NCBI GenBank assembly: GCA_934086935.1
Contig: CAKOIQ010000007.1
Coordinates: 1-54,970 of the forward strand
Length of the DNA: 54,970 nucleotides
Direction: 5' to 3'
Source: an uncultured Bacilli bacterium
GTDB lineage: Bacteria; Bacillota_I; Bacilli_A; RF39; UBA660
The notes beneath the pieces are model-generated. The model saw nothing but the letters and a program-made list of their open reading frames with translations, had not been told where the DNA came from and made no database searches. The stretch's first letter is position 1, and every line of letters begins with the position of its first letter. This document shows positions 15,617-25,013 of this stretch, piece by piece. Made by a program: the position numbers and the translations under genes.

Positions 15617-16270
15617 ATGAGTAACAATATTTTAGAAGGTTTAATTAAAGAAAAAGATTATAGTCTTAAAAAATTACTTTTTAAAATAGTAAAAGATTTT
15701 GATTTAAATGTAAATGAATTTATGTTACTTATTTATTTTATAAATCAAGATGCTCCTGTTTTGGATGTTAATGACATTCATAATGTTACTTTTATGGAAA
15801 ATAACATTATTTTGCAATCATTTAAGGCTTTAACTATTAAAGGATTAATATCTACAAGGGTTATTAGTGTTAAGGATAAAATTAAAGAAACTATTGATTT
15901 ATCTAATGTTTATAGAGCAATGGTTAGTGATATTAACTCAGATATCAAGAAAAAATCTGAGAAGAATATTTTTGAAGTTTTTGAAAAAGAATTTGGTAGA
16001 ACTTTATCTCCTATGGAATTTGAAATTATTAATGGTTGGTTATCTAATCAATTGTCAGAAGAATTGATTCTTGGAGCCTTGAAAGAAGCTACTTACAATG
16101 GTGTTTCTAGCTTAAGATATATAGATAGAATTTTAATTGAATGGAGTAAAAAAGGATTCAAAACAATGAAGGACGTTAATAATTTTTTGGAAAAGAAGGA
16201 TAATCAAACTAAAGCCAGAAATGAAGAAAAGATTTTATTTGATTATAACTGGTTAGAAGATGATGAATAA
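15617..16270 (+). CDS. dnaD: DnaD-type replication initiation/helicase-loading protein
   Basis: The 217-residue product has an N-terminal winged-helix region (residues 1-100) and a C-terminal DnaB_2/DnaD domain with LSPMEFEIINGWL and a YID-IL-W segment. DnaD works with DnaB and DnaI to open DNA and load the replicative helicase in Firmicutes. Its neighbours cca and nth fit the Bacillus context. The last codons overlap the nth start, pointing to translational coupling. Confidence 0.9.
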   Translation: MSNNILEGLIKEKDYSLKKLLFKIVKDFDLNVNEFMLLIYFINQDAPVLDVNDIHNVTFMENNIILQSFKALTIKGLISTRVISVKDKIKETIDLSNVYRAMVSDINSDIKKKSEKNIFEVFEKEFGRTLSPMEFEIINGWLSNQLSEELILGALKEATYNGVSSLRYIDRILIEWSKKGFKTMKDVNNFLEKKDNQTKARNEEKILFDYNWLEDDE

Positions 16271-16874
16271 TTTATTTAATAATTTAGATTACTATGTTCC
16301 GAATGTCAGATGTGAATTAAATTATACTAAGGATTATGAACTTTTAATTGCCACAGTTTTAAGTGCTCAATGCACTGATAAAAGGGTAAATATTGTTACT
16401 AATGAACTATTTAGTAAGTATGATTTATATTCATTATCTAAAGCTAATATACATGACATTGAAAATATTATTCGTCCTTGTGGATCTTTTCATAAAAAAA
16501 GTGAATACATTATTAAAATTGCAAATCGATTAATTGCTGATTATAATGGTATTGTTCCTAATAATAGAAGTTATCTTGAATCTCTTCCTGGTGTGGGGCA
16601 TAAGACATGTAATGTTGTTTTAAAAGAAATTTATAACGAACCATGTATTCCGGTAGATACACATGTAATAAGAGTTTCTAATAGATTGGGACTGGCAAAT
16701 GTTAATGATTCACCAATCAAAATAGAAAATAAATTAAAAGAAATAATTCCAAAAGAAAAGTGGAATAGAGTTGGTGATCAGATTCTTTTGTTTGGAAGAT
16801 ATCATTGTACTGCTAAAAATCCAAAATGTGATAAATGTTTATTTAAAAAAGAGTGTAAAAAAATATCAGAATAA
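16260..16874 (+). CDS. nth: Endonuclease III
   Basis: A 204-residue DNA glycosylase/AP lyase that removes oxidised pyrimidines. The helix-hairpin-helix LPGVGHKTCNVVL carries the catalytic Lys and VDTHVIRVSNRL carries the catalytic Asp. A [4Fe-4S] loop has the spacing C-x6-C-x2-C-x5-C at the C-terminus. Length is standard. The start overlaps dnaD by 11 bases, and ATG 16263 is an alternative. Confidence 0.95.
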   Translation: MMNNLFNNLDYYVPNVRCELNYTKDYELLIATVLSAQCTDKRVNIVTNELFSKYDLYSLSKANIHDIENIIRPCGSFHKKSEYIIKIANRLIADYNGIVPNNRSYLESLPGVGHKTCNVVLKEIYNEPCIPVDTHVIRVSNRLGLANVNDSPIKIENKLKEIIPKEKWNRVGDQILLFGRYHCTAKNPKCDKCLFKKECKKISE

Positions 16875-16888
16875 TCTGATATTTTTTT
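16861..16888. terminator. Bidirectional terminator between nth and ponA
   Basis: AAATATCAGA/TCTGATATTT stem around ATAA and a T-run. The nth stop codon sits in the loop, and the hairpin also serves the convergent penicillin-binding protein gene. Confidence 0.85.
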
Positions 16889-19652
16889 AACACCCTGGTA
16901 TTAATGTACGATTAATAGTTTTAGATTGATTATTATAACTAACTGTATGTTGAATGTTATATGACTGTTTGCAATCTAATGTTTTGCAACTTATTTCATC
17001 ATCATCTGAATCGTAACATGTAGTTGTTACCTTGGCATCAACAGTTTTACCACCAGCTGTGACATTTATTAATTTGTTGTTATTATATAAATTATAGAAT
17101 GCTGCTACAGTCATTTTTGCTGAACCGTTTAAGGTAGCAGTCCATTCTGATGATGGAGTATCTGAATTAGTTGCTGAACTAACAGATATTTCTACACCAG
17201 AGCTTCGATTAGATTTAAATTTTGAATAACTTGATCTTACCATGAATTTAGTATTATTTGTTACTGTGCCAGTATATGTATAAGATGTTTTTGTAGTAAA
17301 TCCTAAATCTGTATAGCCATTACCATTATTTACATAAACGTGGTAACCGATTGAACCAATATTTGCTTTATTGTAATCTAATCTTTTTTGATAATATTTA
17401 TCAGCCCATACACTGTAACCATTATTAAAGTATTCTTTTAAATAACTTTCATTAATTGCATCTGGGGTTGGAATTGCAGTCCAAGTAAGTTCAGCATGGT
17501 TTAGAACTGGTGTAACACTAACTTTAAGATTAGTTGGATTACTTAATTGACTGAATCTTGTACTTACTTCTTCTGGTACTGTTTTAACTTTAAAGTATTC
17601 AACACTCTTTAAATTGCTTGGTGTATAATCTGATGCAAGTTGAAGTGGATTTGTTTCTAATTCTACTGTTGCTGTAGTTACGGTTGACGGTTGTTTGAAT
17701 TTTGAATTGCTATTATTTATTTTACTTGTAAGCAGTTTTGTCATGGCTTTTTTAGCACTACCACCCATTGACCTTGTTAGATACTGAGTTGGAGTTATTT
17801 TGTCAACTCCGACCCATATTGCATAAACATAATCAGGGGAGTAGGTTACTTGCCATGAGTTACCGATTATTGCTTTTGTAATGCCGTTAGCTTTTTTTAC
17901 ACTAGCATCTACGGTTGATGTACCGGTCTTTGAACAAATGTCTGTACCTGATTTTGAACCAGCTGTTACATATCTATCAGTTACTGCCGTTTTTAATATC
18001 ATTGTGATCATATAAGCGGTTGCTTCTGACATTACTGTTCTTTTTTCTGGAGTTACTGTATAAACTTCTCCAGATTCAACAAATTCAATTTTAGTAATTG
18101 AGTATGGTTCAATATAAACGCCACCTCTAGCAAACGTACCATAAGCGGCTGACATTTGTTTTGGATTTGTTCCTTCAAAACCACCAATACTATGCGATTC
18201 ATTTATATAATGATCACTGTCATATTGAGGTGTAATACCTAAGCCTGTGGCAAATTTATCTATTTTATCTTGTGGGACTGCTTGAAATGCTTCAAGAGCT
18301 GGAATATTTCTTGAACTAGCAAGTGCAGTTCTTATTGTCATAATTCCTTTATATCCATTATCCCAGTTTTTAATTTTAATACCATTACTATATGTATATT
18401 CATCATCGATTATCATTTGTCCAGTTGACCAATTTAAATATTCGATGGCAGGACCGTAATCAAATATTGGTTTAGCAGCAGAACCTGGATGAACTTTAAT
18501 ATCTGTGGCATAGTTATATGTTCTTTCACCTTTTTTACGACTAGCTCCTACAGCTACCATGGCACCAGTTTTAACGTCGGTTACTACAATACCAGCTTGT
18601 AAGTAGTCATTTGGCCATTTATATGTTTTGCCATTGTAAATATCATTTATTACATCTTGTTTTTCTTGTACCATTGTTGAATATATTTTCATTGATACTA
18701 GATAAGGATTTTTACCAGTACGGCTTTCTACTTCGTCAATGACTGTATTAATAAATCCTTGATTTGGATTATTAGCTGTTCCCTTGTTGGCAAGAAGTGA
18801 TTTTACAGAAATCTTTTTAGCATTTTCACATTCTTCTTTAGTAATGTAACCATGTCTTTGCATTAGGTTAAGTACTTGATTTCTTCTTTGCTCAGCTTTT
18901 TCTGGATAGTTATATGGGTTGTATGCACTTGGTGCTTGGAATAATCCAGCAAGTAATGCTGCCTCGGGAAGACTAACTTCACTTATTGATTTATCAAAAT
19001 ATTTTTCACTTGCTTGTTGAATACCAAATGTATTACTTCCTAATCCTGGAATGTTAACATAGTATTCAATAATTTGTTCTTTAGTGTATTTTTTTTCAAT
19101 TTTGAATACTGAAATATACATGTCGGTAAATTTTCTAATGATTCCTTCAATTCCACTTGATTCAGAACTTGTAATTCTTTGTTTAACAATTTGCATAGTT
19201 AGAGTTGAAGCACCACCGGCACCAGAACTACCGAGTAACTGACCAATTGTTGCTTTTAAGAAACGCGCTAGGTCAACGCCGTTGTGTTGGAAAAATCTTG
19301 AATCTTCAGTTGCAACTAAAGCATCAACAAACACTTCTGGTATATCATCATATGAAACGCGTTGTCTATTTTCGGTTCCTAGTCTTGCTATTTCATTTCC
19401 AGCTGAATCATAAATAATTGAAGCTTCTTTTGTATAAAGACTTTCAACATCGAATTCTGGAGCCTTGATTACAATATAGGCAAGGAAAGATATTCCTAAA
19501 ATGAATATTCCCACCAGGATAAACATCACTATAACTAATATTTTCTCAGCTATATTTCCTTTTTTCCATTTATTTTTAAAATTTGAAAAGTTTGAATTAC
19601 TTTTCTTTTCATTATTTTTTTTCTTCTTTGCTTTTATTTTTATTTTTTTCAT
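16887..19652 (-). CDS. ponA: Bifunctional class A penicillin-binding protein
   Basis: The 921-residue protein polymerises and crosslinks peptidoglycan. A Lys-rich cytoplasmic tail precedes one membrane helix (about 38-62). The glycosyltransferase-51 domain shows ATEDSRFFQHNGVD and the ASTLTMQIVKQ region. The transpeptidase has the active Ser in PGSAAKP (near residue 391), SRN, and KTG in SKTGTST (near 576). A fibronectin-type-III-like tail follows (about 690-830), then a Cys-containing end. It lies downstream of recU with a 4-base overlap, as in Bacillus. The longer C-terminal extension is similar to that in Bacillus PBP1. Confidence 0.93.
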   Translation of the reverse strand: MKKIKIKAKKKKNNEKKSNSNFSNFKNKWKKGNIAEKILVIVMFILVGIFILGISFLAYIVIKAPEFDVESLYTKEASIIYDSAGNEIARLGTENRQRVSYDDIPEVFVDALVATEDSRFFQHNGVDLARFLKATIGQLLGSSGAGGASTLTMQIVKQRITSSESSGIEGIIRKFTDMYISVFKIEKKYTKEQIIEYYVNIPGLGSNTFGIQQASEKYFDKSISEVSLPEAALLAGLFQAPSAYNPYNYPEKAEQRRNQVLNLMQRHGYITKEECENAKKISVKSLLANKGTANNPNQGFINTVIDEVESRTGKNPYLVSMKIYSTMVQEKQDVINDIYNGKTYKWPNDYLQAGIVVTDVKTGAMVAVGASRKKGERTYNYATDIKVHPGSAAKPIFDYGPAIEYLNWSTGQMIIDDEYTYSNGIKIKNWDNGYKGIMTIRTALASSRNIPALEAFQAVPQDKIDKFATGLGITPQYDSDHYINESHSIGGFEGTNPKQMSAAYGTFARGGVYIEPYSITKIEFVESGEVYTVTPEKRTVMSEATAYMITMILKTAVTDRYVTAGSKSGTDICSKTGTSTVDASVKKANGITKAIIGNSWQVTYSPDYVYAIWVGVDKITPTQYLTRSMGGSAKKAMTKLLTSKINNSNSKFKQPSTVTTATVELETNPLQLASDYTPSNLKSVEYFKVKTVPEEVSTRFSQLSNPTNLKVSVTPVLNHAELTWTAIPTPDAINESYLKEYFNNGYSVWADKYYQKRLDYNKANIGSIGYHVYVNNGNGYTDLGFTTKTSYTYTGTVTNNTKFMVRSSYSKFKSNRSSGVEISVSSATNSDTPSSEWTATLNGSAKMTVAAFYNLYNNNKLINVTAGGKTVDAKVTTTCYDSDDDEISCKTLDCKQSYNIQHTVSYNNQSKTINRTLIPGC

Positions 19653-20218
19653 AAAGCACCTTCTTTAAAATATATTTTTTCTACTACTTCAATATAATCT
19701 AAAATAGGATTATATTTAAAATTAATTAAATAGCCATTTTTTTCTATGTAGGAATAAGGGATACTTTTTCTTTGATCATTTTTAATAAAATCTAAAAGAG
19801 TTTCGCCTTTTAAAATATATACTTTATTATTCATTTCTATTATTAAAAATGCAATTCCTTGATGATTAATAATTCTTTCTATGTGTTTAATTTGATGATA
19901 ATGAATGTTAGAAAGAGGAAATGAGGTTTTATTTAAAGTTTTTTTTGCATCAAAATCTAAATACTTACCTTTATATAGTCCAACATAGTCTAAAGTGGAT
20001 TTTTGATTAAACAATCCTTTTGTTACCTCTGGATTACCTTTTGAGTAATCGACTTTACTAATTGTTATTGGAGTAGGCTTTTTATAAATAACTGCAATAT
20101 TATTATTTAAATAAAAGTTATTAGCGTCATTTATAAGTTTTTCTAAATCCATACCACGATTAGCATGAGAAACAGAAACATGATTGTTTTCTTTTTTAAT
20201 TTTATTTGGATATAACAA
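19649..20218 (-). CDS. recU: Holliday junction resolvase RecU
   Basis: A 189-residue resolvase that cuts recombination intermediates and aids chromosome segregation. HANRGMDLE and STLDYVGLYKGKYLDFDAKKT match RecU, as do LSNIHYHQIKH and RKSIPYSY. The catalytic Glu of the usual FEAK is Asp here (FDAK). The start is a TTG at 20218 preceded by SD AGGTGG at proper spacing; there is no in-frame ATG nearby. It forms an operon with ponA. Confidence 0.9.
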   Translation of the reverse strand: MLYPNKIKKENNHVSVSHANRGMDLEKLINDANNFYLNNNIAVIYKKPTPITISKVDYSKGNPEVTKGLFNQKSTLDYVGLYKGKYLDFDAKKTLNKTSFPLSNIHYHQIKHIERIINHQGIAFLIIEMNNKVYILKGETLLDFIKNDQRKSIPYSYIEKNGYLINFKYNPILDYIEVVEKIYFKEGAL

Positions 20219-20282
20219 AATTCACCACCTATAACAATTATACTTTATATCCATAGTTTTTTCTATATATATAATATATTGT

Positions 20283-20311
20283 TTGCATTTCTTTAACGTT
20301 TTTTATATAAT
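20283..20311 (+). promoter_or_regulatory. Sigma-A promoter for engB
   Basis: TTGCAT, 17-base spacer, TATAAT, 18 bases before the ATG at 20330; one of the best promoters in the window. Confidence 0.65.
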
Positions 20312-20329
20312 AAATTTGAGAGTGATATT

Positions 20330-20926
20330 ATGAAAATTGAATCGAGTAATTTAAGTGTTATTGCGGTAAGAACAAGTCAGTATCCAACAGATAATAAGAA
20401 AGAGTTCTTATTAGTGGGTAGAAGTAACGTAGGAAAAAGCAGTTTTATTAATACTTTAATAGGAAGAAAAAATTATGCTAGGACTAGTGCAACTCCAGGT
20501 AAAACACAAACTTTGAATTTTTATTTATGCAATGATAGTTTTTATCTTGTTGATGTACCTGGTTATGGGTATGCAAGTGTTGATAAAGTAACACAGAAAA
20601 AATTTGGTTTAATGATAGAAGAGTATCTTAAAACAAGGGCTAATTTATCGTTGGTGTTTATGCTTATTGATGCAAGAATTAAACCTACAGAAAATGACGT
20701 ATTAATGTATAATTATTTAAAATATTATAATATTCCCGTATTAATTGTTGCAACTAAATATGATAAGGTTAAAACTAGTAATAGAGATAAAACTTTAAAA
20801 ACGCTTGCTTCTACTTTAGAACTTAAGGAAAATGATAAAATTGTATATTTTTCTAGTGTAACTAAAAAAGGTAGAGATGAGATATACGATTTAATTGAAG
20901 AAAGGTTGAATGAAGCAAATGAATAA
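20330..20926 (+). CDS. engB: YsxC/EngB ribosome-biogenesis GTPase
   Basis: A 198-residue GTPase needed for assembling the 50S subunit. It has the P-loop GRSNVGKSSF, switch SATPGKTQTLNFY, DVPGYGYA and the guanine-specificity ATKYDK. Length and order of motifs are standard for YsxC. Its end overlaps the pilin-like gene by 17 bases. Confidence 0.95.
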   Translation: MKIESSNLSVIAVRTSQYPTDNKKEFLLVGRSNVGKSSFINTLIGRKNYARTSATPGKTQTLNFYLCNDSFYLVDVPGYGYASVDKVTQKKFGLMIEEYLKTRANLSLVFMLIDARIKPTENDVLMYNYLKYYNIPVLIVATKYDKVKTSNRDKTLKTLASTLELKENDKIVYFSSVTKKGRDEIYDLIEERLNEANE

Positions 20927-21389
20927 AAAGGGTTTTACGTTAGTTGAGTTACTTGCGGTTTTGGTTATTTTAGGGTTACTTGTTACTATTGCAGTACCTG
21001 CGGCAACAAGTGTTAGTGAAAAAGCAAAAATTAAAATGCTTAAAACTAAAACACAACTTGCAATGCAAGGTGCTATTCTTTGGCTTCAAGACAATAAAAG
21101 TGCTTTTACTTCAAATGAATTAGATAATTGTACAACTTCAAGTGATAACGTTACTACTTGTCAAATGACTTTTATGAAGCTAGCTACATTAGGTCAGATT
21201 GATTTTGATTATAAGGATGATAATGGAATTGAACATGTTCAGAATCCGGTAGATAAATCTAATTTAGACGCTGCTTATATAATTGTTACTTATAATTCTC
21301 TTAATAAAAGTGTTGATGCTTTAGATGCATGTTATAATGCTGGTAAATCTATTTTGTATGATGATAACAGTAGTAGTAAAAAATGTTAA
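20910..21389 (+). CDS. Type IV pilin/pseudopilin-like protein
   Basis: A 159-residue protein with the prepilin motif KKGFTLVELLAVLVILGLL, to be cut by a prepilin peptidase after the Gly, and a hydrophobic assembly helix. The rest is short, with two Cys near residues 70-86 and two near the C-terminus that could form disulfides. No other pilus or competence genes are in the window. The start could be ATG 20910 or ATG 20919; the former has the better SD spacing. Confidence 0.8.
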   Translation: MKQMNKKGFTLVELLAVLVILGLLVTIAVPAATSVSEKAKIKMLKTKTQLAMQGAILWLQDNKSAFTSNELDNCTTSSDNVTTCQMTFMKLATLGQIDFDYKDDNGIEHVQNPVDKSNLDAAYIIVTYNSLNKSVDALDACYNAGKSILYDDNSSSKKC

Positions 21390-21410
21390 GGCTAAAAGCC
21401 TTTTTTCTTT
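21388..21410 (+). terminator. Rho-independent terminator
   Basis: AAGGCT/AGCCTT stem followed by a T-run after the pilin-like gene. Confidence 0.75.
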
Positions 21411-21420
21411 TGGATTTTAT

Positions 21421-21449
21421 TTGTATTTTAGGCTTTTTTATGGTAAAAT
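21421..21449 (+). promoter_or_regulatory. Sigma-A promoter for der
   Basis: TTGTAT, 17-base spacer, TAAAAT with a TG two bases upstream of the -10. Confidence 0.6.
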
Positions 21450-21474
21450 TAGGGGTGCCTAAGGGGTGAAGTTT

Positions 21475-22788
21475 ATGAGAAAAACTGTATGTTTAATTGG
21501 AAGACCAAATACTGGTAAAAGTACTTTATTTAATAGATTAATTAATGAAAAGAAAGCTATTATTGATGATATGCCTGGCGTAACTAGAGATCGTTTATAT
21601 GGTATTTGTAATTATAAAGATAAAAGTTTTCATTTAATTGATACTGGTGGAATTGATTTAGCTAAAGAAGATTTTAATGAAAATATTAAAATGCAAGCCG
21701 AACTTGCGATTGATGAAAGTGATGTTATTGTTTTTGTGATTGATGGAAAAACTAATTTAACTAGTAATGATTTACTTATTGCTAAAATGCTTCAAAGAAC
21801 TAATAAGAAAGTTATTGTTGCAGTTAATAAGTTAGATGATTCTAAACATGAAGATAATATTTATAATTATTACGAGTTAGGATTTGATAAATATATTGCA
21901 GTTAGTGCTGAACATAAAAGAGGTATTGATGAGTTATTAGATGAAATTACTAGTGATTTTAATGCTTATACTACTGAAGAAGATGATGCAATATTAAAAT
22001 TTTCAATTATAGGTAGACCTAATGTTGGGAAAAGTTCTTTAATTAATGCTTTACTTAATGAAGAAAGGGTTATTGTATCTGATGTTGCTGGAACTACTAG
22101 GGATGCAGTTGATACTAGATTTACTTATGATAAAAATGATTATATTGTTATTGATACAGCTGGAATGCGTAAAAAAGGTAAGATATATGAAAATATTGAG
22201 AAATATAGTCTTATTAGAAGTTTAAAAGCTATTGATAGATCTGATGTCTGTGTACTTGTTATTAATGCGGAAGAGGGTATTATTGAACATGATAAACATA
22301 TTGCTTCATATGCTTTAGAAGCTGGTAAAGCTATAGTTATTGTAGTTAATAAGTGGGATTTAATTGAAGATAAAGATAGTGCAATTAAAAAATGGACTAC
22401 TGATATTAGAAATAATTTTCAATTTATGCCTTATGCTAATATTGTTTTCTTATCATCTAAAACTAAAGCTAGAATACATACTTTAATGCCAGAAATATTA
22501 AAAGCTTATGAAAATACAACTAGAGAAGTTAAAACTAGTGTATTAAATGATGTTATTAGAGAAGCAGTTGCGATTCATGAACCTCCTTCATATAAGGGTA
22601 AAAGACTTAAGATATATTTTGTTAATCAATGTGATACAAGACCGCCTAAATTTGAATTTTCGGTTAATAATAAAAAGTTAGTTCATTTTAGTTATGAAAG
22701 ATATTTAGAAAATCAAATTAGAGAAAACTTTGATTTGACGGGAACTCCTATAATCATTAAATTCACTAATAGAGGTGAAAAAGAATGA
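21475..22788 (+). CDS. der: Ribosome-biogenesis GTPase Der (EngA)
   Basis: The 437-residue protein has two tandem G domains (P-loops GRPNTGKST near residue 10 and GRPNVGKSS near 180) and a C-terminal KH-like domain with KIYFVNQ and PKFEFSVN. It assists 50S assembly. I place the start at ATG 21475, after the SD AAGGGGTGA; the GTG nine bases earlier lies inside that SD. It overlaps the next gene by four bases. Confidence 0.95.
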   Translation: MRKTVCLIGRPNTGKSTLFNRLINEKKAIIDDMPGVTRDRLYGICNYKDKSFHLIDTGGIDLAKEDFNENIKMQAELAIDESDVIVFVIDGKTNLTSNDLLIAKMLQRTNKKVIVAVNKLDDSKHEDNIYNYYELGFDKYIAVSAEHKRGIDELLDEITSDFNAYTTEEDDAILKFSIIGRPNVGKSSLINALLNEERVIVSDVAGTTRDAVDTRFTYDKNDYIVIDTAGMRKKGKIYENIEKYSLIRSLKAIDRSDVCVLVINAEEGIIEHDKHIASYALEAGKAIVIVVNKWDLIEDKDSAIKKWTTDIRNNFQFMPYANIVFLSSKTKARIHTLMPEILKAYENTTREVKTSVLNDVIREAVAIHEPPSYKGKRLKIYFVNQCDTRPPKFEFSVNNKKLVHFSYERYLENQIRENFDLTGTPIIIKFTNRGEKE

Positions 22789-23672
22789 AAAAAGATGTAG
22801 TTGGTTTTATTACGTGTGTTTTTGTTATTATTATTTTGGCAGCTGTCTGTGTTTATTTTTCTTTTAAAAGTAAAGAAAATATAGAATTTTATGGTGAAGT
22901 TAGAGAAGTTTTTAATGGTTATGCAATATTGGAAGTATTAGATAAAGATGCTACTAATATTGATAGTGATTTAATTGAAATCGATGCAGATGATTTTAAA
23001 GTTGGAGATATTGTTAAAGTTGTTTGTGAAAATAATATCCAAGAAACTTATCCTCCTAGAGCTAAAGTGAAAAATGTTACAGTTATTAAAGAAAATAAAA
23101 GTACTACTAAGGAAATAACTAGTGAAACTACAACTAAAATTGTGACTGTAACTACTAATCCTAATTTAGAAATAACAACTACAACTAAGTCTAGTGTGGA
23201 AAATAAAGAATCTTTGTTGAATTCTTTGGAGAACGATTATAATTTAATTGATACTTATAAAAGTGATATCTCTTTTGGAGATAAAGCTAAAAATTATTTT
23301 ATAACTATTGTTGATTTTATTTTTTATAATAAGCCAATTAATGGGGTTTATTTTGAGGATTTAACTGCCAGTGCTAAATTAAAAGTTATTGGAATTGCCT
23401 TAAAAGTTGATGAAATTATTGAAAAATATTATCCTCAATATAAAGAAGGATTATCTGAAAGTTACAAGAATGCTAAGAGTAAATTAATTGAACTTTATTT
23501 AGAATACACAACTAAGTATTGTGATAATAATGATGAAGTGTGTGATCAAGCTAAGGAAGATTTTCAATCACTTAAAAAGAGTTTAAATATTACTTGGGAT
23601 ATTATTAAAGAATTAACTAATAGTGGGATATCTAAATTAAAGAAATGGTATGAAATCTATAGTGGAAAATAA
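22785..23672 (+). CDS. Membrane-anchored protein of unknown function
   Basis: A 295-residue protein with one N-terminal membrane helix (about 6-27). A small beta-rich segment (about 33-105, EVREVFNGYAILEVL) resembles the DUF3221 type. A Thr-rich linker spans about 110-140, and a helical Lys/Glu-rich part follows with a Cys pair near residues 249-256. No family is secure. It is ATGA-coupled to der upstream and overlaps the next gene by 23 bases, so it belongs to the same operon. Confidence 0.55.
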   Translation: MKKDVVGFITCVFVIIILAAVCVYFSFKSKENIEFYGEVREVFNGYAILEVLDKDATNIDSDLIEIDADDFKVGDIVKVVCENNIQETYPPRAKVKNVTVIKENKSTTKEITSETTTKIVTVTTNPNLEITTTTKSSVENKESLLNSLENDYNLIDTYKSDISFGDKAKNYFITIVDFIFYNKPINGVYFEDLTASAKLKVIGIALKVDEIIEKYYPQYKEGLSESYKNAKSKLIELYLEYTTKYCDNNDEVCDQAKEDFQSLKKSLNITWDIIKELTNSGISKLKKWYEIYSGK

Positions 23673-24294
23673 GATATTCATTAATGATGCATGGGTTCCT
23701 TATGTAATCGAATATAAAAAAATAAAAAACATTTATTTTAGAGTTAAGGAAGATAATATTATTCATGTGACATGTAATAAATTTGTTAGTCAAAATTATG
23801 TTAAAAATCTATTAGAAGAAAATAAAGATAGCATTACTAGAATGCTTAATAGAGTGAGTAATAGGGTGGCTAATAATAATAAATTAATTTATTTAGGTAA
23901 TGAACTTAAACTAATAGAATATTATGGCAAACCTTATATAGATAATGATTTTATTTATGCTAGTAGTAATGAACAAGCTAAAGATTATATTTATTCCTTA
24001 GCTTTTGATGTGTTTAATTTTAGATTAAATCAAATCAGAATTAATTTTAAAGATTTGCCAGAATTTAGATTAAAAATAAGAAAAATGACTACTAAATGGG
24101 GAGTTTGTAATAAAAGAAGTATGACTGTAACATTAAATACTGAACTTATTACTAAGGATGTTAGTTTAATTGATTATGTTATAGTTCATGAACTGTGTCA
24201 TTTTAAGTATATGGATCATAGCCATAGTTTTTGGAAATATGTTGCTAGTTTTTATCCGTATTACAAACAAGCACGAAAGGAATTAAATTACTAA
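23650..24294 (+). CDS. YgjP/SprT-like zinc metallopeptidase
   Basis: A 214-residue protein of the YgjP-like (DUF45, PF01863) family. The zinc motif is VIVHELCHFKYMDHSHSFW (HExxH with a third His), preceded by the family's KMTTKWGVCNKR. It is probably cytoplasmic, as no signal peptide is present. Substrates of the family are not well defined. It overlaps both neighbours in the der operon. Confidence 0.85.
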   Translation: MKSIVENKIFINDAWVPYVIEYKKIKNIYFRVKEDNIIHVTCNKFVSQNYVKNLLEENKDSITRMLNRVSNRVANNNKLIYLGNELKLIEYYGKPYIDNDFIYASSNEQAKDYIYSLAFDVFNFRLNQIRINFKDLPEFRLKIRKMTTKWGVCNKRSMTVTLNTELITKDVSLIDYVIVHELCHFKYMDHSHSFWKYVASFYPYYKQARKELNY

Positions 24295-25013
24295 TGATTG
24301 AATCGTTAAATAATGAAAAAGTTAAATATTATACTAAATTAAATGATAAAAAATATCGTAAAAGTGAAAAACTGTTTATTGCTGCAGGTGAACATTTAGT
24401 AGAAGAAGCCTTAAAGAAAAATATTGTTAAAGAAATATTACTCTTAAAAGGAGAAGAAAATATTTATGGGGATGTTACTTATGTTACAGGAGACATTTTA
24501 AAAAAGATTAGTGATTTAAATAATTATCCTAAGGTTTTAGCTATATGTTATATTAACTGTGATAATAAAATAGAAGGTAATGTTGTTGCTTTAGATAATA
24601 TTAAAGATCCAGGAAATTTGGGAACTATTATTAGATCGGCAGTGGCATTTAATTATGATACTATTTTACTTAGTGAAGAGTGTGTAGACGTATACAACAG
24701 CAAAGTAGTAAGAGCTAGTGAAGGAATGCTTTTTAATATTAATGTTGTTACTTGTGACTTATTTAGTGTACTTTTAAAATTAAAAGAAGATGGATATAAA
24801 GTCTATGGAACAGATGTTGTAAATGGTGAAAATCCTGCTTATGAAAAAGAAAAACATGTACTGGTTATAGGTAGTGAAGCTAGAGGTATGAGTAATTCTA
24901 TTAGAGAAATATGTGACAAAAATTTATACATTAAAATGAATGATAAGTGTGAAAGCTTAAATGCTGGCGTTTCTGCAAGTATTTTAATGTATGAATTAGG
25001 AGAAAGTAAATGA
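24294..25013 (+). CDS. SpoU/TrmH-family RNA 2'-O-methyltransferase
   Basis: A 239-residue SPOUT methyltransferase with an N-terminal L30-like substrate-binding part. The knot motifs are NIKDPGNLGTIIRSA, VIGSEARGMS and SLNAGVSASILMYEL. It likely methylates a ribose in rRNA or tRNA using SAM; the exact target cannot be read from sequence. It overlaps the upstream gene by one base and the downstream gene by four. Confidence 0.9.
   Translation: MIESLNNEKVKYYTKLNDKKYRKSEKLFIAAGEHLVEEALKKNIVKEILLLKGEENIYGDVTYVTGDILKKISDLNNYPKVLAICYINCDNKIEGNVVALDNIKDPGNLGTIIRSAVAFNYDTILLSEECVDVYNSKVVRASEGMLFNINVVTCDLFSVLLKLKEDGYKVYGTDVVNGENPAYEKEKHVLVIGSEARGMSNSIREICDKNLYIKMNDKCESLNAGVSASILMYELGESK

Noticed and set aside
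15867..16067. 66-codon plus ORF inside dnaD
   Set aside because: Out-of-frame overlap with a conserved gene and no ribosome-binding site.
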